From Turicibacter faecis (GTDB lineage Bacteria; Bacillota_I; Bacilli_A; MOL361; Turicibacteraceae): a stretch of DNA of 64,000 nucleotides. Shown piece by piece: positions 24,124 through 33,404 of this stretch; position 1 is the stretch's first letter; every line of letters begins with the position of its first letter. Location: NCBI RefSeq assembly GCF_037076425.1, contig NZ_AP028127.1:650001-714000 (forward strand), in the 5' to 3' direction. The notes under the pieces are model-generated. The model had not been told where the DNA came from and ran no database searches. It saw only the letters and a program-made list of their open reading frames with translations. A program made the translations under genes and the position numbers.

Positions 24124-24592
24124 AAAAAATAAGTGGTTAAAAAGAGCTGTCCTTTTAATTGTTGTTTTGCTTGCGATAGGTGTGATTTCGTTTGCTTCGT
24201 ATGTTTTACAATATGATAAACAGTTACTGACCTATCAGGAGTCCTTATCTAAGCTACCGGAAGTTAAAAAGGTATTAGAAATATCGCAATATAACGGCGA
24301 AGAGCAGTATTATGTCGCGAAGGTTCAGTTGACATCAGGTAAGGATTATTATTATTTTATTAAAGATAATACCGTTAAGTTAAGCTGTGAGACGAAGGAT
24401 TTAATGACGAAAAAGCAAGTAGAGGAAAAAGTAGCGAATGTTATCGATCAGGGTGTGATTAAACATTACTATTTAGGTGTTTATGGTGAGACACCGATTT
24501 ATGAAGTTCTTGTGACGAATGATAAAGGTGATTTTTATGTCATTTTAGATGCGAAAACATCAGAGGTATTATTACAATTTAAGGCGAAATAG
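24113..24592 (+). CDS. ypmB: YpmB-like protein (DUF5590)
   Basis: About 159 residues. Basic start, one membrane segment (RAVLLIVVLLAIGVISFASYV, split about 10-29), then an extracytoplasmic PepSY-like domain with repeated Tyr/Lys-rich strands. The order ypmB-dnaD-nth matches Bacillus, supporting the symbol. Function unknown. Start 24113 (or 24116) chosen from GGAGGA spacing. Confidence 0.8.
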   Translation: MMNKKNKWLKRAVLLIVVLLAIGVISFASYVLQYDKQLLTYQESLSKLPEVKKVLEISQYNGEEQYYVAKVQLTSGKDYYYFIKDNTVKLSCETKDLMTKKQVEEKVANVIDQGVIKHYYLGVYGETPIYEVLVTNDKGDFYVILDAKTSEVLLQFKAK

Positions 24593-24600
24593 GAGCGGTT

Positions 24601-25278
24601 GTGGTGTACGGATTATGGAAAGATAATTTACTTGATTTTAATACGTTATTATTAACAACTTATAAAGAATTAGGATTGAACGAGCAGGAGTATGTGTTGT
24701 TAGTGTTGCTCGCTCGCTTACTAAAAACAAATCCTTCGGGCTGGACGTTTAGTGATATTTCAACACATATGACGATTGATGAGGCAAATTGCTCGGTGTT
24801 ATTTATTAATCTTGTTGAAAGACAGTATATTACAGTGAGTAGTAAAATGGATGAGCGAGGGAAGCGGTTTGAGGAATACTCGATTGCCCCTCTGTTTGAA
24901 AAGATAGAGACGTTATTAAGACAACAAAAGACGCAAGCTACATCTACCCAACGTGAAGAAATTTTTAGTATGATTGAACAGGAGTTTGGGATTTTAAGCC
25001 CGTTAGACATTGAAACCATTCATCTTTGGATGACAGAGGATAATTTTGACCCGGAGTTAATTAAGCTAGCTATTCGGGAAATGAATTCTTATCAAATTAA
25101 ATCAATCCGTTATATTGATAAAATTTTGCTGGATTGGAAGAAAAAAAATATTAAAACAGTAGAAGAGGCTAAACGACAATTAATCGCCTTTCGTCAACGT
25201 AAGCAATCATCGATGACGACAGAAACTCAAACGGTTTCTGTTGATCCCAATTTTTATTATGATTGGATGAACGAGTAA
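24601..25278 (+). CDS. dnaD: DnaD, replication initiation/primosome protein
   Basis: A 225-residue protein. Residues 10-100 form a winged-helix N-domain; the C-terminal DnaB_2-type domain (about 120-200) ends in the ssDNA-binding motif YIDKILLDW (YxxxIxxxW type). DnaD loads the replicative helicase with DnaB and DnaI in Firmicutes. GTG start (24601 or 24604) after AGGAG; 8 nt after ypmB. Confidence 0.9.
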   Translation: MVYGLWKDNLLDFNTLLLTTYKELGLNEQEYVLLVLLARLLKTNPSGWTFSDISTHMTIDEANCSVLFINLVERQYITVSSKMDERGKRFEEYSIAPLFEKIETLLRQQKTQATSTQREEIFSMIEQEFGILSPLDIETIHLWMTEDNFDPELIKLAIREMNSYQIKSIRYIDKILLDWKKKNIKTVEEAKRQLIAFRQRKQSSMTTETQTVSVDPNFYYDWMNE

Positions 25279-25295
25279 AGCTAAAGGAGTATATT

Positions 25296-25946
25296 ATGGT
25301 ATCGAAGAAAAAAGCAGCAGAAATGATAGATGTGATGGAAGAATTATTTCCAGATGCCCATTGTGAGTTGAATTTTACGAATGAATTTGAATTGGTCCTT
25401 GCTGTGTTACTATCAGCTCAAACGACGGATAAAAGTGTAAATAAACTAACGGCGCAATTATTTCAAAAATATAAGACACCTGAAGATTATTTAGAGGTGA
25501 CGCTTGAAGAGCTTGAACAGGATTTAAGGACGATTGGGCTTTATCGAAGTAAAGCAAAAAATATTCAGGCGTTATGTCGTTTGTTAATTGAGGAATATCA
25601 AGGCGTTGTCCCGCATATATTTGAAGAGTTGGTAAAGTTACCGGGTGTGGGGAGAAAGACGGCTAATGTTGTACTATCTGTTGGTTTTAATGTTCCACGA
25701 ATAGCGGTGGATACACATGTGGAACGGGTATCAAAGCGATTGGGATTCGCCAAAGCGGATGATACGGTATTAGAGGTGGAACATAAATTGATGAAGTTAA
25801 TTAAAGAGGATCGTTGGTCTAAGTCACACCATTTAATGATCTTCTTTGGCAGATATCATTGTACGGCCAAAAATCCTAAATGTGAAACCTGCCCACTCTT
25901 TACAAATTGTAAGGAAGGGAAGAAATTAATAAAGAAGGCAAAATAA
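25296..25946 (+). CDS. nth: Endonuclease III
   Basis: 216 residues from ATG 25296 (AAAGGAG). HhH motif LPGVGRKTANVVLSVG with catalytic Lys, VDTHVERVSKRLG with catalytic Asp, and a C-terminal [4Fe-4S] site C-x6-C-x2-C-x5-C (CTAKNPKCETCPLFTNC). It removes oxidised pyrimidines and nicks AP sites. Last gene of the cca-ypmB-dnaD-nth operon. Confidence 0.95.
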   Translation: MVSKKKAAEMIDVMEELFPDAHCELNFTNEFELVLAVLLSAQTTDKSVNKLTAQLFQKYKTPEDYLEVTLEELEQDLRTIGLYRSKAKNIQALCRLLIEEYQGVVPHIFEELVKLPGVGRKTANVVLSVGFNVPRIAVDTHVERVSKRLGFAKADDTVLEVEHKLMKLIKEDRWSKSHHLMIFFGRYHCTAKNPKCETCPLFTNCKEGKKLIKKAK

Positions 25947-25991
25947 AAAGGACTCCATGAATGTAGTGAACCCCAAAAGTTGAACTTAATA

Positions 25992-26906
25992 TTATGCAGC
26001 TAATTGGCTGGTACGAATTCGGTATTTGACTGGACTCATACCAGCCAATTTTCTTTTAATTCGTTTATGATTATAGTAGTAGATATAGTTTTCAATGGCT
26101 TCTTTTAACTCCTCATAGGTTTTAAATGTCTTTCCATAGTACATTTCTTGTTTAAGGATTCCAAAGAAGTTTTCCATCGGTGAATTATCTAGACAATTTC
26201 CTTTTCGTGACATACTTTGAAAAATTTTATGTGTTTTTAATGCTTTAACCCATTTTTGATGTTGATACTGCCAACCTTGATCGGAATGAAGGGTTATTCT
26301 ATATTTTGCTTGTTTGAGAATAGGTAGGACCTGATTCAGAGATTCCATGACAAAATTCAAGTCAGGTTTATGGCTCATTGAATAGGACAAAATTTCACCG
26401 GTTGCCATGTCCATGATTGGGCTTAAATATAATTTCTTTCCTTCCTGCGTTTTAAACTCAGTCACATCTGTTGTCAATTTCTGATACGGATAAGGGGTAT
26501 TAAATCGGCGGTTAATTCGATTCTTAGCCACTGTTCCAACAGTTCCTTTATACGAACGATATTTACGTGATTTATGACTAAACTTAACGCAAATAATTCC
26601 ACGCTTTTTCATCAGACGATAGACTTTCTTATGGTTAACCCGATGACCTCGATGATGAAGCTCATCTGTGATTCGACGATAACCATAATTCTCATCATTT
26701 TCTTTAAAAATGCTTAAAATAAGATTTTCAAGTTCTTGATCTGGATTCTCTTGCGCCATCTTTTTAACCCAATAATGATAGGTTGATTTAGGAAATTTTG
26801 TGACCTTTAAAATATCACTTAATTTAAAATTAGCCGTTAATTCTTGGATGATTCTTGTCTCGATTTGATTCTTTGGTTCCATGGCGTAATCCCATGGGCG
26901 TGACAC
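25992..26906 (-). CDS. IS3-family transposase OrfB (DDE catalytic subunit)
   Basis: A 304-residue integrase-core protein. The HTH_21 region (ENYGYRRITDEL, HRVNHKKVYRLMKKRGI) is followed by the DDE catalytic triad: TTDVTEF, LHSDQGWQYQH and SPMENFFGILK. It overlaps orfA by 70 nt. At the overlap, the minus strand reads A-AAA-AAG (about 26907-26913), a classic -1 slippery site, so a full-length OrfAB transposase is probably made by frameshifting. Confidence 0.93.
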   Translation of the reverse strand: MSRPWDYAMEPKNQIETRIIQELTANFKLSDILKVTKFPKSTYHYWVKKMAQENPDQELENLILSIFKENDENYGYRRITDELHHRGHRVNHKKVYRLMKKRGIICVKFSHKSRKYRSYKGTVGTVAKNRINRRFNTPYPYQKLTTDVTEFKTQEGKKLYLSPIMDMATGEILSYSMSHKPDLNFVMESLNQVLPILKQAKYRITLHSDQGWQYQHQKWVKALKTHKIFQSMSRKGNCLDNSPMENFFGILKQEMYYGKTFKTYEELKEAIENYIYYYNHKRIKRKLAGMSPVKYRIRTSQLAA

Positions 26907-27370
26907 TTTTTTAAGTATTCATTCTCAATTCTGAGTAATTTAATTTCTTCTTCTAATTGTTGTTCACGTGTTAAAGTTTTCGGTTGTTTAGATGCTTTTA
27001 ATTTTGGCATAGGGCTTTGAGACCCTCCTTTCGGTTTAAGTAATGCCTCTACACCGCCTTTTAGAAACGTTGCATTCCAATTCGCAATCGTTCCTATATC
27101 TGATATTCCAAAATGAATAGCAGTTTGGCTATATGAAGCACCTGTTGTCTTGATATAGTTTAATACATTTAATTTAAATTCTCCAGTATATACTTGTTTT
27201 TCTTTTGGTTGTAATCCGTTTTTTCCTTCTTGTTTATACTGTCTAACCCATGTTTCAATTTGTGATTGACTTGGAATCTGATATTTCTTAGCAAGCGATC
27301 GATAACCTAAAGTCCCTTGTAAATATTCATTAACAATCCTTAATTTGAATTCTGGACTATATTTAGCCAT
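26837..27370 (-). CDS. IS3-family transposase OrfA (HTH)
   Basis: A 177-residue protein with two helix-turn-helix segments (LRIVNEYLQGTLGYRSLAKK and the second near FKLNVLNYIKTTGASYSQTA) and a C-terminal coiled coil (REQQLEEEIKLLRIENEYLK), which usually serves as dimerisation zipper. Its 3' end holds the frameshift site into orfB. Confidence 0.92.
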   Translation of the reverse strand: MAKYSPEFKLRIVNEYLQGTLGYRSLAKKYQIPSQSQIETWVRQYKQEGKNGLQPKEKQVYTGEFKLNVLNYIKTTGASYSQTAIHFGISDIGTIANWNATFLKGGVEALLKPKGGSQSPMPKLKASKQPKTLTREQQLEEEIKLLRIENEYLKKCHAHGITPWNQRIKSRQESSKN

Positions 27371-27452
27371 AGAAAAAACACCCCTAACGTTAGATTTTTT
27401 AGTCTAACATTTGGGGTGCACATCAGAAAGGAATCCTTTTTATTTTATTTAA

Positions 27453-30400
27453 TTAGTCTGTTGAGTCATCATTTTCAGGAAATCCTAGAATGCCTGAGTT
27501 CTCATCATCTGGAAGGTCATCAGGTGACTGATCGGGTGATTGGTCAGGTCCAGTACTTGGTGGCGGCGTTGTTGAATCATTGCCTTTAGGTCCTTTTGAA
27601 ATAGTAATGGTTAAGGTTGAACCTGGGGAAATAGCCGATCCAATTCCAGGATTTGAACCAATATAAGCTCCTTTTGGTAATGTTGCATGGAATTCTTCTT
27701 TAATTGAGACATTGACTGAATTTAATGAAGCCCACGCTTGATACTGACTAATGAAATCAGACTCATTTTTAAAGTTTGGTACAACTAATTGAGCCGACGC
27801 GATGACAACACTTAATGTTTCACCTGGGAAAATTGTACCTGTTGCCGGAGAGGTTGAAAGAACAAGACCGGCATCTACTTCATTTGATGCTGTTTCCGAG
27901 TAAGAAACATTAACTCCATTTGTTGATGCCCATTCTTCAACTTGTTGTTTTGTCCAACCTTTCATATTAGGGATGGTCACAGGTTTTGAGCAATTTTCAC
28001 AGTTGATTGTAATAGAATTAGAGTTTTCACTTGTTAGGGCACCTGAATTTTCGTAACGTGCACGAATGTAGAAATCCTTGTAGCGTGCCATATCACCAAT
28101 TGAAACATTATCAATTGTTAAGGCATTACTTGTGGTTGAACCTAGTAAGACTTCACTACCAGCGTAATCTCGTGCATAAACATCATAAACTGTTGCTCCG
28201 ATAATCTGAATTTGTTTTAGCATCATGCGCAGTTCAGATTCGGTTGGATTTAATTTAGGCATCTGACTAATATTCGTTGCCTTTGTTGCTAAACTTGCGG
28301 CGTTAGCAATCTGAGAAGTGATTTCAGAGGTTGAAAGTGTATATCCTTTGATATGGTCCCATGAAAACTGAAGAGCTGAACCTGTATAAGAACCTGCAAA
28401 GTTTTTAGGGGTACTTAATTGTTGGAAACGAGTAGATGTTCCCTTAGGTCCATGTCCTTTAATAAATAACTCAGATGAAATATATTGACTTGGTGTAAAT
28501 TTCGATGGCGATTGTACTTCACCGTCTTTATCACCACTTTCTTGCTCGATTGAATGGGATTGAATGCTGCTTGGACGCTTAGGTTCCTCATATCCTGCAG
28601 GATTTAAGTACTTCATCAATGTGTTGAAGACATACCATGGTTTAGATTGTGAGGATTGTGTAATGTATCCGTCTTTATTTTCATTAAATCCTGTCCAAAT
28701 AGCGGCAGTATAGTAATTAGAATAACCAACAAACCATGAATCGCGAATGGCATTGTCAGGATATCCATATTTTGAACGTTCAGATGGATCAAGGTTTGTT
28801 GTTCCTGTTTTTCCAGATAAGTACATGCTACCGACATTAGCTGTTGTTCCTGTTCCCTCAGTCATAACGGTATGTAGCATATCTGTTAGTAAATAGGCTG
28901 TTTCCTCACTGATTGCACGATGAGATTCTTGGTCTGCCTTAATGACAGTTCCATCATTTGTAATAATTTTTTCAACTGTAATCGGCTCGTTATAGATTCC
29001 ACCATTTCCAAATGTTGCATAGGCCGCTGCCATTTGAAGAGGCGAGTATCCTGTTGAAGCTCCACCGATGGCCATTGATTCATATAATGTTTCTTCATCG
29101 TTAAACTCAAATCCTAAGTTTTCAGCAAAGGCTTGAACATCTTTTGCTCCTACAGCATTAAAGGCTTTTACGGCAGGAACGTTTAATGATTTGTTAAGGG
29201 CATAACGGATTGTCATACGCCCTTGATATTCATGGTTATAGTTATGGACAATACGTCCACTTCCATCTTGATAGGTATATAATTCATCATCAAGTGTTGT
29301 CCCAGATCCCCATTTTAAATATTCGATCGCCGGTCCATATGCGAAGATGGGTTTAGCGGTTGAACCCGGTTGACGTTTTAATTGTGTCGCAAAGTTAACT
29401 CCACGCTCTACGCCTTCTTCATTAACGCCACCACCAATCGCACGAACTTGTCCGGTTTGGGTATCCATAAAAACAATTCCTGATTGAACATCTGTTGACT
29501 TAGCTAATCCAGTTGCCGACCAATCAACATACTTGTTAGAGTTTTGGATATCGTAAACAAGTGATTGCGCCTCAGGGTCTAAAGTCGTGTAGATTTGAAG
29601 ACCAGAGTAAGGGTCTAAATCATATTTGTTTTCGATTTCATTTAAGACGGCATCAATGAATGACTGATACTTCGTATTATCGAATTCATCTGATTTATGA
29701 TAAACGAGCATATCAGTAATCGGTTCAGCAGCAGCGAGATTTGCTAAGTCTTTTGTGATATAACCGTGCTTAACCATTAATTTTAAAACGATATCGCGAC
29801 GTTTTTCTGCCGAATCGGCATAGCGGTCAGGACGGTAATTTTCAGGTGCCTGTACAAGCCCTGCCAATGTTGCGGCTTGAGAAAGGGTTAAATCATTTGC
29901 TGTTGTCCCAAAATAGTATTCTGCCGCTTTTTGAATCCCATTGATTCCACCCCCGAAAGGTGAATAATTTAAATAGGCTTCAATGATTTGTTCTTTTGTT
30001 AGTTGTTTTTCAATTTTAATAGCTAGGTATAATTCTTTGATTTTACGATCAATACTTTTTTCACTTGTTAAGTGTGTTTGCTTAATTAGCTGTTGTGTTA
30101 ATGTACTTGCACCTTGATCAAAATCACCCGATTGAAGGTTTCCGATGAGGGCGACTAGGAAACGTTGCCAATCGGCACCTGAATGCTCATAGAATTTTGA
30201 ATCCTCTGTTGCAATAATTGCATCAATTAACACAGGAGAGATATCTTGGTAGGAAACCCATTCACGCTTTTGGATTCCGAGCTCATCGATAATATTTCCG
30301 TCCTTATCATAAATGATTGTTGATTCTGTTGCATAAATTTTTGATACATCGAGTTCAGGAGCTGTCTCAATTGTTTTTATGAGAATAAAACTCCCGATCA

Positions 30401-30506
30401 TCATGGCAGCAATTCCCCCTAGCAGCCCCACTAATATAAAGGATTTAAATATAGTCCCAATTGCTTGGAGCAGGGTGAAGGAAAATTTACCTTTGTTTTT
30501 CTTCAT
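27453..30506 (-). CDS. ponA: Class A penicillin-binding protein 1A with PASTA domains
   Basis: A 1017-residue bifunctional cell-wall synthase. N-terminal membrane anchor (about 18-45), GT51 glycosyltransferase (EDSKFYEHSG with catalytic Glu; GASTLTQQLIKQ), then transpeptidase with SxxK in GSTAKPIFAYGP and SGKTGTTN (KTG triad). A fibronectin-like stretch and two PASTA repeats (about 845-910 and 912-975) precede an acidic Pro-rich tail. It is longer than typical PBP1A (about 700-900) because of the PASTA repeats. Next to recU as in Bacillus. Confidence 0.94.
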   Translation of the reverse strand: MKKNKGKFSFTLLQAIGTIFKSFILVGLLGGIAAMMIGSFILIKTIETAPELDVSKIYATESTIIYDKDGNIIDELGIQKREWVSYQDISPVLIDAIIATEDSKFYEHSGADWQRFLVALIGNLQSGDFDQGASTLTQQLIKQTHLTSEKSIDRKIKELYLAIKIEKQLTKEQIIEAYLNYSPFGGGINGIQKAAEYYFGTTANDLTLSQAATLAGLVQAPENYRPDRYADSAEKRRDIVLKLMVKHGYITKDLANLAAAEPITDMLVYHKSDEFDNTKYQSFIDAVLNEIENKYDLDPYSGLQIYTTLDPEAQSLVYDIQNSNKYVDWSATGLAKSTDVQSGIVFMDTQTGQVRAIGGGVNEEGVERGVNFATQLKRQPGSTAKPIFAYGPAIEYLKWGSGTTLDDELYTYQDGSGRIVHNYNHEYQGRMTIRYALNKSLNVPAVKAFNAVGAKDVQAFAENLGFEFNDEETLYESMAIGGASTGYSPLQMAAAYATFGNGGIYNEPITVEKIITNDGTVIKADQESHRAISEETAYLLTDMLHTVMTEGTGTTANVGSMYLSGKTGTTNLDPSERSKYGYPDNAIRDSWFVGYSNYYTAAIWTGFNENKDGYITQSSQSKPWYVFNTLMKYLNPAGYEEPKRPSSIQSHSIEQESGDKDGEVQSPSKFTPSQYISSELFIKGHGPKGTSTRFQQLSTPKNFAGSYTGSALQFSWDHIKGYTLSTSEITSQIANAASLATKATNISQMPKLNPTESELRMMLKQIQIIGATVYDVYARDYAGSEVLLGSTTSNALTIDNVSIGDMARYKDFYIRARYENSGALTSENSNSITINCENCSKPVTIPNMKGWTKQQVEEWASTNGVNVSYSETASNEVDAGLVLSTSPATGTIFPGETLSVVIASAQLVVPNFKNESDFISQYQAWASLNSVNVSIKEEFHATLPKGAYIGSNPGIGSAISPGSTLTITISKGPKGNDSTTPPPSTGPDQSPDQSPDDLPDDENSGILGFPENDDSTD

Positions 30507-30527
30507 CTAAGTCACCACCTTATAGTA

Positions 30528-31124
30528 TTATAAGAAAAGTTCTTCAACTACTTTTAAGTAATCAATTCGTGGAAAAGCTCCTTCAGGAATCATCGTTCCA
30601 TATTGCGCAAATTCTTTCCGAGAAATAGAACGTCTACTACCTAATTTATATTCTTGCCAAAACGTTGCAAGGTTTTCACACGGTAGTAGATAAATTTCAT
30701 TAAATTTTGCAAATTTTACGAGTAAAAAAGTTATCCCCCCATTTTTATTGACGGCCATCATATGATTTACTTGATGCTCGTGTAAATTCTGTAAAGGAAA
30801 GAGAGTAGCGTTTAAAGTTTCCTTGGCTTCAAAATCAATGTATTTCCCTTTAAAGACTCCATTGAAGTCTGTTGTAGAGGGCGTTCTAAAGTATGCCTCT
30901 GTAATGACAGCTGCTGCACGTTTAGGGTAATGAACTTTAACAATTTGAACAGGAGTCGGCTTTTTATGAATAACCGCCTTATTGGCTGCCAAATAATGTT
31001 CATTTGATTTTGTTAAATCATCTTCAAAAGACATTCCGCGCTTTCCAAATGAAATTGTTTTTTCGCTCGTACTCTTAAGTGTTGGTTTCTTTTTATGAGG
31101 ATAATTTACCACAGAATTATACAC
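30528..31124 (-). CDS. recU: Holliday junction resolvase RecU
   Basis: A 198-residue RecU. The core STTDFNGVFKGKYIDFEAKE carries the metal-binding Asp and E-x-K; the N-terminal GKRGMSFEDDL is also family-specific. It resolves recombination intermediates and supports chromosome segregation. It lies 21 nt before ponA on the same strand, the classic recU-ponA operon. Confidence 0.95.
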   Translation of the reverse strand: MYNSVVNYPHKKKPTLKSTSEKTISFGKRGMSFEDDLTKSNEHYLAANKAVIHKKPTPVQIVKVHYPKRAAAVITEAYFRTPSTTDFNGVFKGKYIDFEAKETLNATLFPLQNLHEHQVNHMMAVNKNGGITFLLVKFAKFNEIYLLPCENLATFWQEYKLGSRRSISRKEFAQYGTMIPEGAFPRIDYLKVVEELFL

Positions 31125-31229
31125 CTCCTAACTCTATATCTTATCAAATAATAGGTAAAAAAGCTAATCTTTAATCAGATTTCATGTTTAATTCATACAA
31201 TTTATAGACGTATTGTATTATTTTTACAT

Positions 31230-31258
31230 TTGACAATTTCGTCTGTTTTTGACATAAT
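31230..31258 (+). promoter_or_regulatory. rnpB promoter
   Basis: TTGACA (31230-31235), 17-nt spacer, CATAAT (31253-31258), directly before the RNA start. Confidence 0.75.
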
Positions 31259-31265
31259 GAATGTT

Positions 31266-31658
31266 ATATAGCAATTGGGTAATTGCGCTGTCCTTTTGGA
31301 TGGTGAGGAAAGTCCATGCTCGCACAATCTGAGATGATTGTAGTGTTCGTGCCTAACGAAACAATAAGTTAGGGCAGTTAATCATTAACTGACGGCTGGG
31401 AACGTACCTAAGTCTTTAGATAGGGTATTATTACCTTTAAAAGTGCCACAGTGACGATGTCGTTTGGAAACAAACGAAGTGGAACGGGTAAACCCCACGA
31501 GCGAGAAACCCAAATTTGGTAGGGGCACTCCTAAAGCAGAAATGAATGCATATGGGAGGTAAAGTGAAAACTTTACAGACAGATAATTACCGCCTGAGTA
31601 CGAGGAGGCATCCGCTTGAGTACAACGGTACAGAACATGGCTTATAGATTGCTATTCA
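31266..31658 (+). ncRNA. rnpB: RNase P RNA, class B
   Basis: Close to the Bacillus rnpB across conserved blocks: GAGGAAAGTCCATGCTCGCA (31309 on), TAGTGTTCGTGCCTAACGAA, AAAGTGCCACAGTGACGA, GGAACGGGTAAACCCC, GCGAGAAACCCAAATTTGGT and CGCCTGAGTACGAGG. Helix P1 is ATAGCAAT (31268-31275) paired with ATTGCTAT (31648-31655), which sets the ends. It is the catalytic RNA that matures tRNA 5' ends. Close to recU/ponA as in Bacillus. Confidence 0.96.
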
Positions 31659-31660
31659 TG

Positions 31661-31693
31661 TAAAAAGCACAACAATTAGTTGTGTTTTTTTTA
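31661..31693 (+). terminator. rnpB terminator
   Basis: CACAAC-aatta-GTTGTG followed by eight T. Confidence 0.85.
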
Positions 31694-31819
31694 TTAATAA
31701 AATAGAGGGTTTATGTATGAATCGATGAATTTAACTAAACCTATGAAAAGGATTAAAGTTTAAACAGGGTCATCTGATGAACTGTTGGATAGAGAAAATA
31801 AACCATTCTTTACAAAAAA

Positions 31820-31854
31820 ATACCTATATTTACTTTTTTATTAAATATAGGTAT
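31820..31854. promoter_or_regulatory. Perfect 13-bp inverted repeat upstream of rodZ
   Basis: ATACCTATATTTA (31820-31832) and TAAATATAGGTAT (31842-31854), 9-nt spacer. Too AT-rich for a good terminator; could be an operator. Confidence 0.5.
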
Positions 31855-31906
31855 GCTATTATTAGTTTAGTTTGCTTATAAAAGGATGTTTGTGGGAGGT
31901 GCCAAG

Positions 31907-32773
31907 ATGGATTTTTCAAATAAAGAAAGCAATCAACAATTAGCTGATTATTTGCGAGAACAACGACAAAATCAAAACCTTGACCTAGAAGAAGTATCTG
32001 CTAAAATTGGTGTTCCAATTCAGCATTTAAAAAGTATTGAGCAAGGTGATTTTGAACGATTTGATTCGTTTTATTTGAAAATGTATATTAAAAAGTATGC
32101 AACATATTTATCGTTGAATGTTGGGGAGTTGTATCAACAATTTTACGGAAATCAAATTCAAAAAGAGGTTGAGGTAAAAATTCATAAGCAACAGGTTGAA
32201 AGAAGAAATCAAAACCTAGGACGGATTGCGGGGGTTATTTGCGGTATTTTAGTCATCGGGCTAGGCATTTTTTATGTCGTTGATATGGTTAAAAGTGCAG
32301 AGCCGAAAGAGGATAAAAATATTGTAATTAATAATCCAAATTCTTCAACGTTACTTGAGGCTGAGAAGAAGGAAGATAAAGATCTCAGTGAAGAGAAACC
32401 ATCAAAACAGGATGAAGCTCCTAAGGCTGAGGAACCTGTTGTGAATGAAACGGTGGATATAAAATTAATTTCTCAACAAAATAAAGAACTTGTTTTTGAT
32501 GTGACAACCAAAAAAACTGAGGTAGATTTAAAGTTAGAATTTACCGCATCTTGTTGGTTGAGTATGACGCTAGGAACGCAGAATCTAATTCCAGGGGAAA
32601 CGTATCAAGCGGGTGGAGTATTTGAGCATAAAGTAACGAATGATCAGTTTGGAACGTTAGAACTGAATGTCGGGGATGCAACAGCAGTTCGTGTTTTAGT
32701 TGATAATCAACCGCTTGAATTTCAACCATCAAGTCCGCATCAATATATAAAAATTAATCTGAAAACTGAGTAG
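31907..32773 (+). CDS. rodZ: RodZ-like cytoskeletal/HTH membrane protein
   Basis: 288 residues from ATG 31907 (GGGAGGTG). HTH_25 domain (residues 10-75: LADYLREQRQNQNLDLEEVS), membrane segment (about 105-127, IAGVICGILVIGLGIFYVV), an acidic Lys/Glu linker, and a C-terminal DUF4115 domain (about 195-285). RodZ links MreB filaments to the elongation machinery. The rodZ-pgsA order matches Bacillus ymfM-pgsA; cinA, normally next, is absent before recA. Confidence 0.9.
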   Translation: MDFSNKESNQQLADYLREQRQNQNLDLEEVSAKIGVPIQHLKSIEQGDFERFDSFYLKMYIKKYATYLSLNVGELYQQFYGNQIQKEVEVKIHKQQVERRNQNLGRIAGVICGILVIGLGIFYVVDMVKSAEPKEDKNIVINNPNSSTLLEAEKKEDKDLSEEKPSKQDEAPKAEEPVVNETVDIKLISQQNKELVFDVTTKKTEVDLKLEFTASCWLSMTLGTQNLIPGETYQAGGVFEHKVTNDQFGTLELNVGDATAVRVLVDNQPLEFQPSSPHQYIKINLKTE

Positions 32774-32781
32774 GTGTGAGT

Positions 32782-33363
32782 ATGAACTTAGCAAATAAGT
32801 TAACATTGTTACGTATTATTTTAATTCCATTTTTTATTGTGTGTTTCTATATTCCAAGTTTAATTGTCAACACAGTAGCTGTTAATAATTATTTAATTCC
32901 CTATGCGAACCTTTTAGGGTTAATTATCTTTTTATTAGCTGCAATTACTGATTTTATTGACGGTTATGTGGCGCGAAAATATAATATGATTACTGATTTT
33001 GGAAAATTTATGGACCCGTTAGCGGATAAACTATTAGTAACAGCAGCTCTTTTAGTTTTACTAGAAAATGGTTTGATTTCAGGATGGGTTGTCTTTGTTA
33101 TTTTAGCTCGTGAGTTTATTGTAACAGGATTTAGAACCATTGCAGCTTCAAAAGGTGTTGTTATTGCAGCGGGATGGCTAGGGAAGATTAAAACGGTTGT
33201 TCAATTTATGATGATTTCCACTTTATTGTTATTAAATTATCCATTTGAGATTTTCAACTGGCCGGTGGATCGAATTTTCATTGCATTAGCTGTTGTCTTA
33301 ACAGTTGCCTCAGGTGTTGAATATATCTACAAAAATTTACATATTTTCGATGAAGCGAAGTAA
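32782..33363 (+). CDS. pgsA: CDP-diacylglycerol-glycerol-3-phosphate 3-phosphatidyltransferase
   Basis: 193 residues, start ATG 32782. CDP-alcohol phosphotransferase motif DFIDGYVARKYNMITDFGKF then MDPLADKLL (DxxDG...AR...G...D...D) at about 57-86. Five to six membrane segments. It makes phosphatidylglycerol phosphate. Starts 8 nt after rodZ. Confidence 0.95.
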   Translation: MNLANKLTLLRIILIPFFIVCFYIPSLIVNTVAVNNYLIPYANLLGLIIFLLAAITDFIDGYVARKYNMITDFGKFMDPLADKLLVTAALLVLLENGLISGWVVFVILAREFIVTGFRTIAASKGVVIAAGWLGKIKTVVQFMMISTLLLLNYPFEIFNWPVDRIFIALAVVLTVASGVEYIYKNLHIFDEAK

Positions 33364-33365
33364 GA

Positions 33366-33404
33366 TAGAACAAAAAAGCGAACAAGTTTTCGCTTTTTTG
33401 TTGC
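33366..33404 (+). terminator. pgsA terminator
   Basis: AAAAAAGCGAA-caag-TTTTCGCTTTTTT. Confidence 0.85.

Larger units (their letters stand above)
25962..27425 (-). mobile_element. IS3-family (IS150-like) insertion sequence, intact
   Basis: 1464 bp. Imperfect terminal repeats start TGTAGTGAACCCCAAAAGTT on the left and, reversed, TGATGTGCACCCCAAATGTT on the right. A 3-bp target duplication GAA flanks it (25959-25961 and 27426-27428), as expected for IS3. Contains overlapping orfA and orfB. Confidence 0.9.
25941..27448. terminator. nth/ponA bidirectional terminator, split by the IS3 insertion
   Basis: Left arm AAAAAGGAcTCC lies at 25946-25956 and right arm GGAaTCCTTTTT at 27430-27441. Joined without the IS they form a stem with an ATGAA loop. 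The intact hairpin would have ended both convergent genes. Confidence 0.8.
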
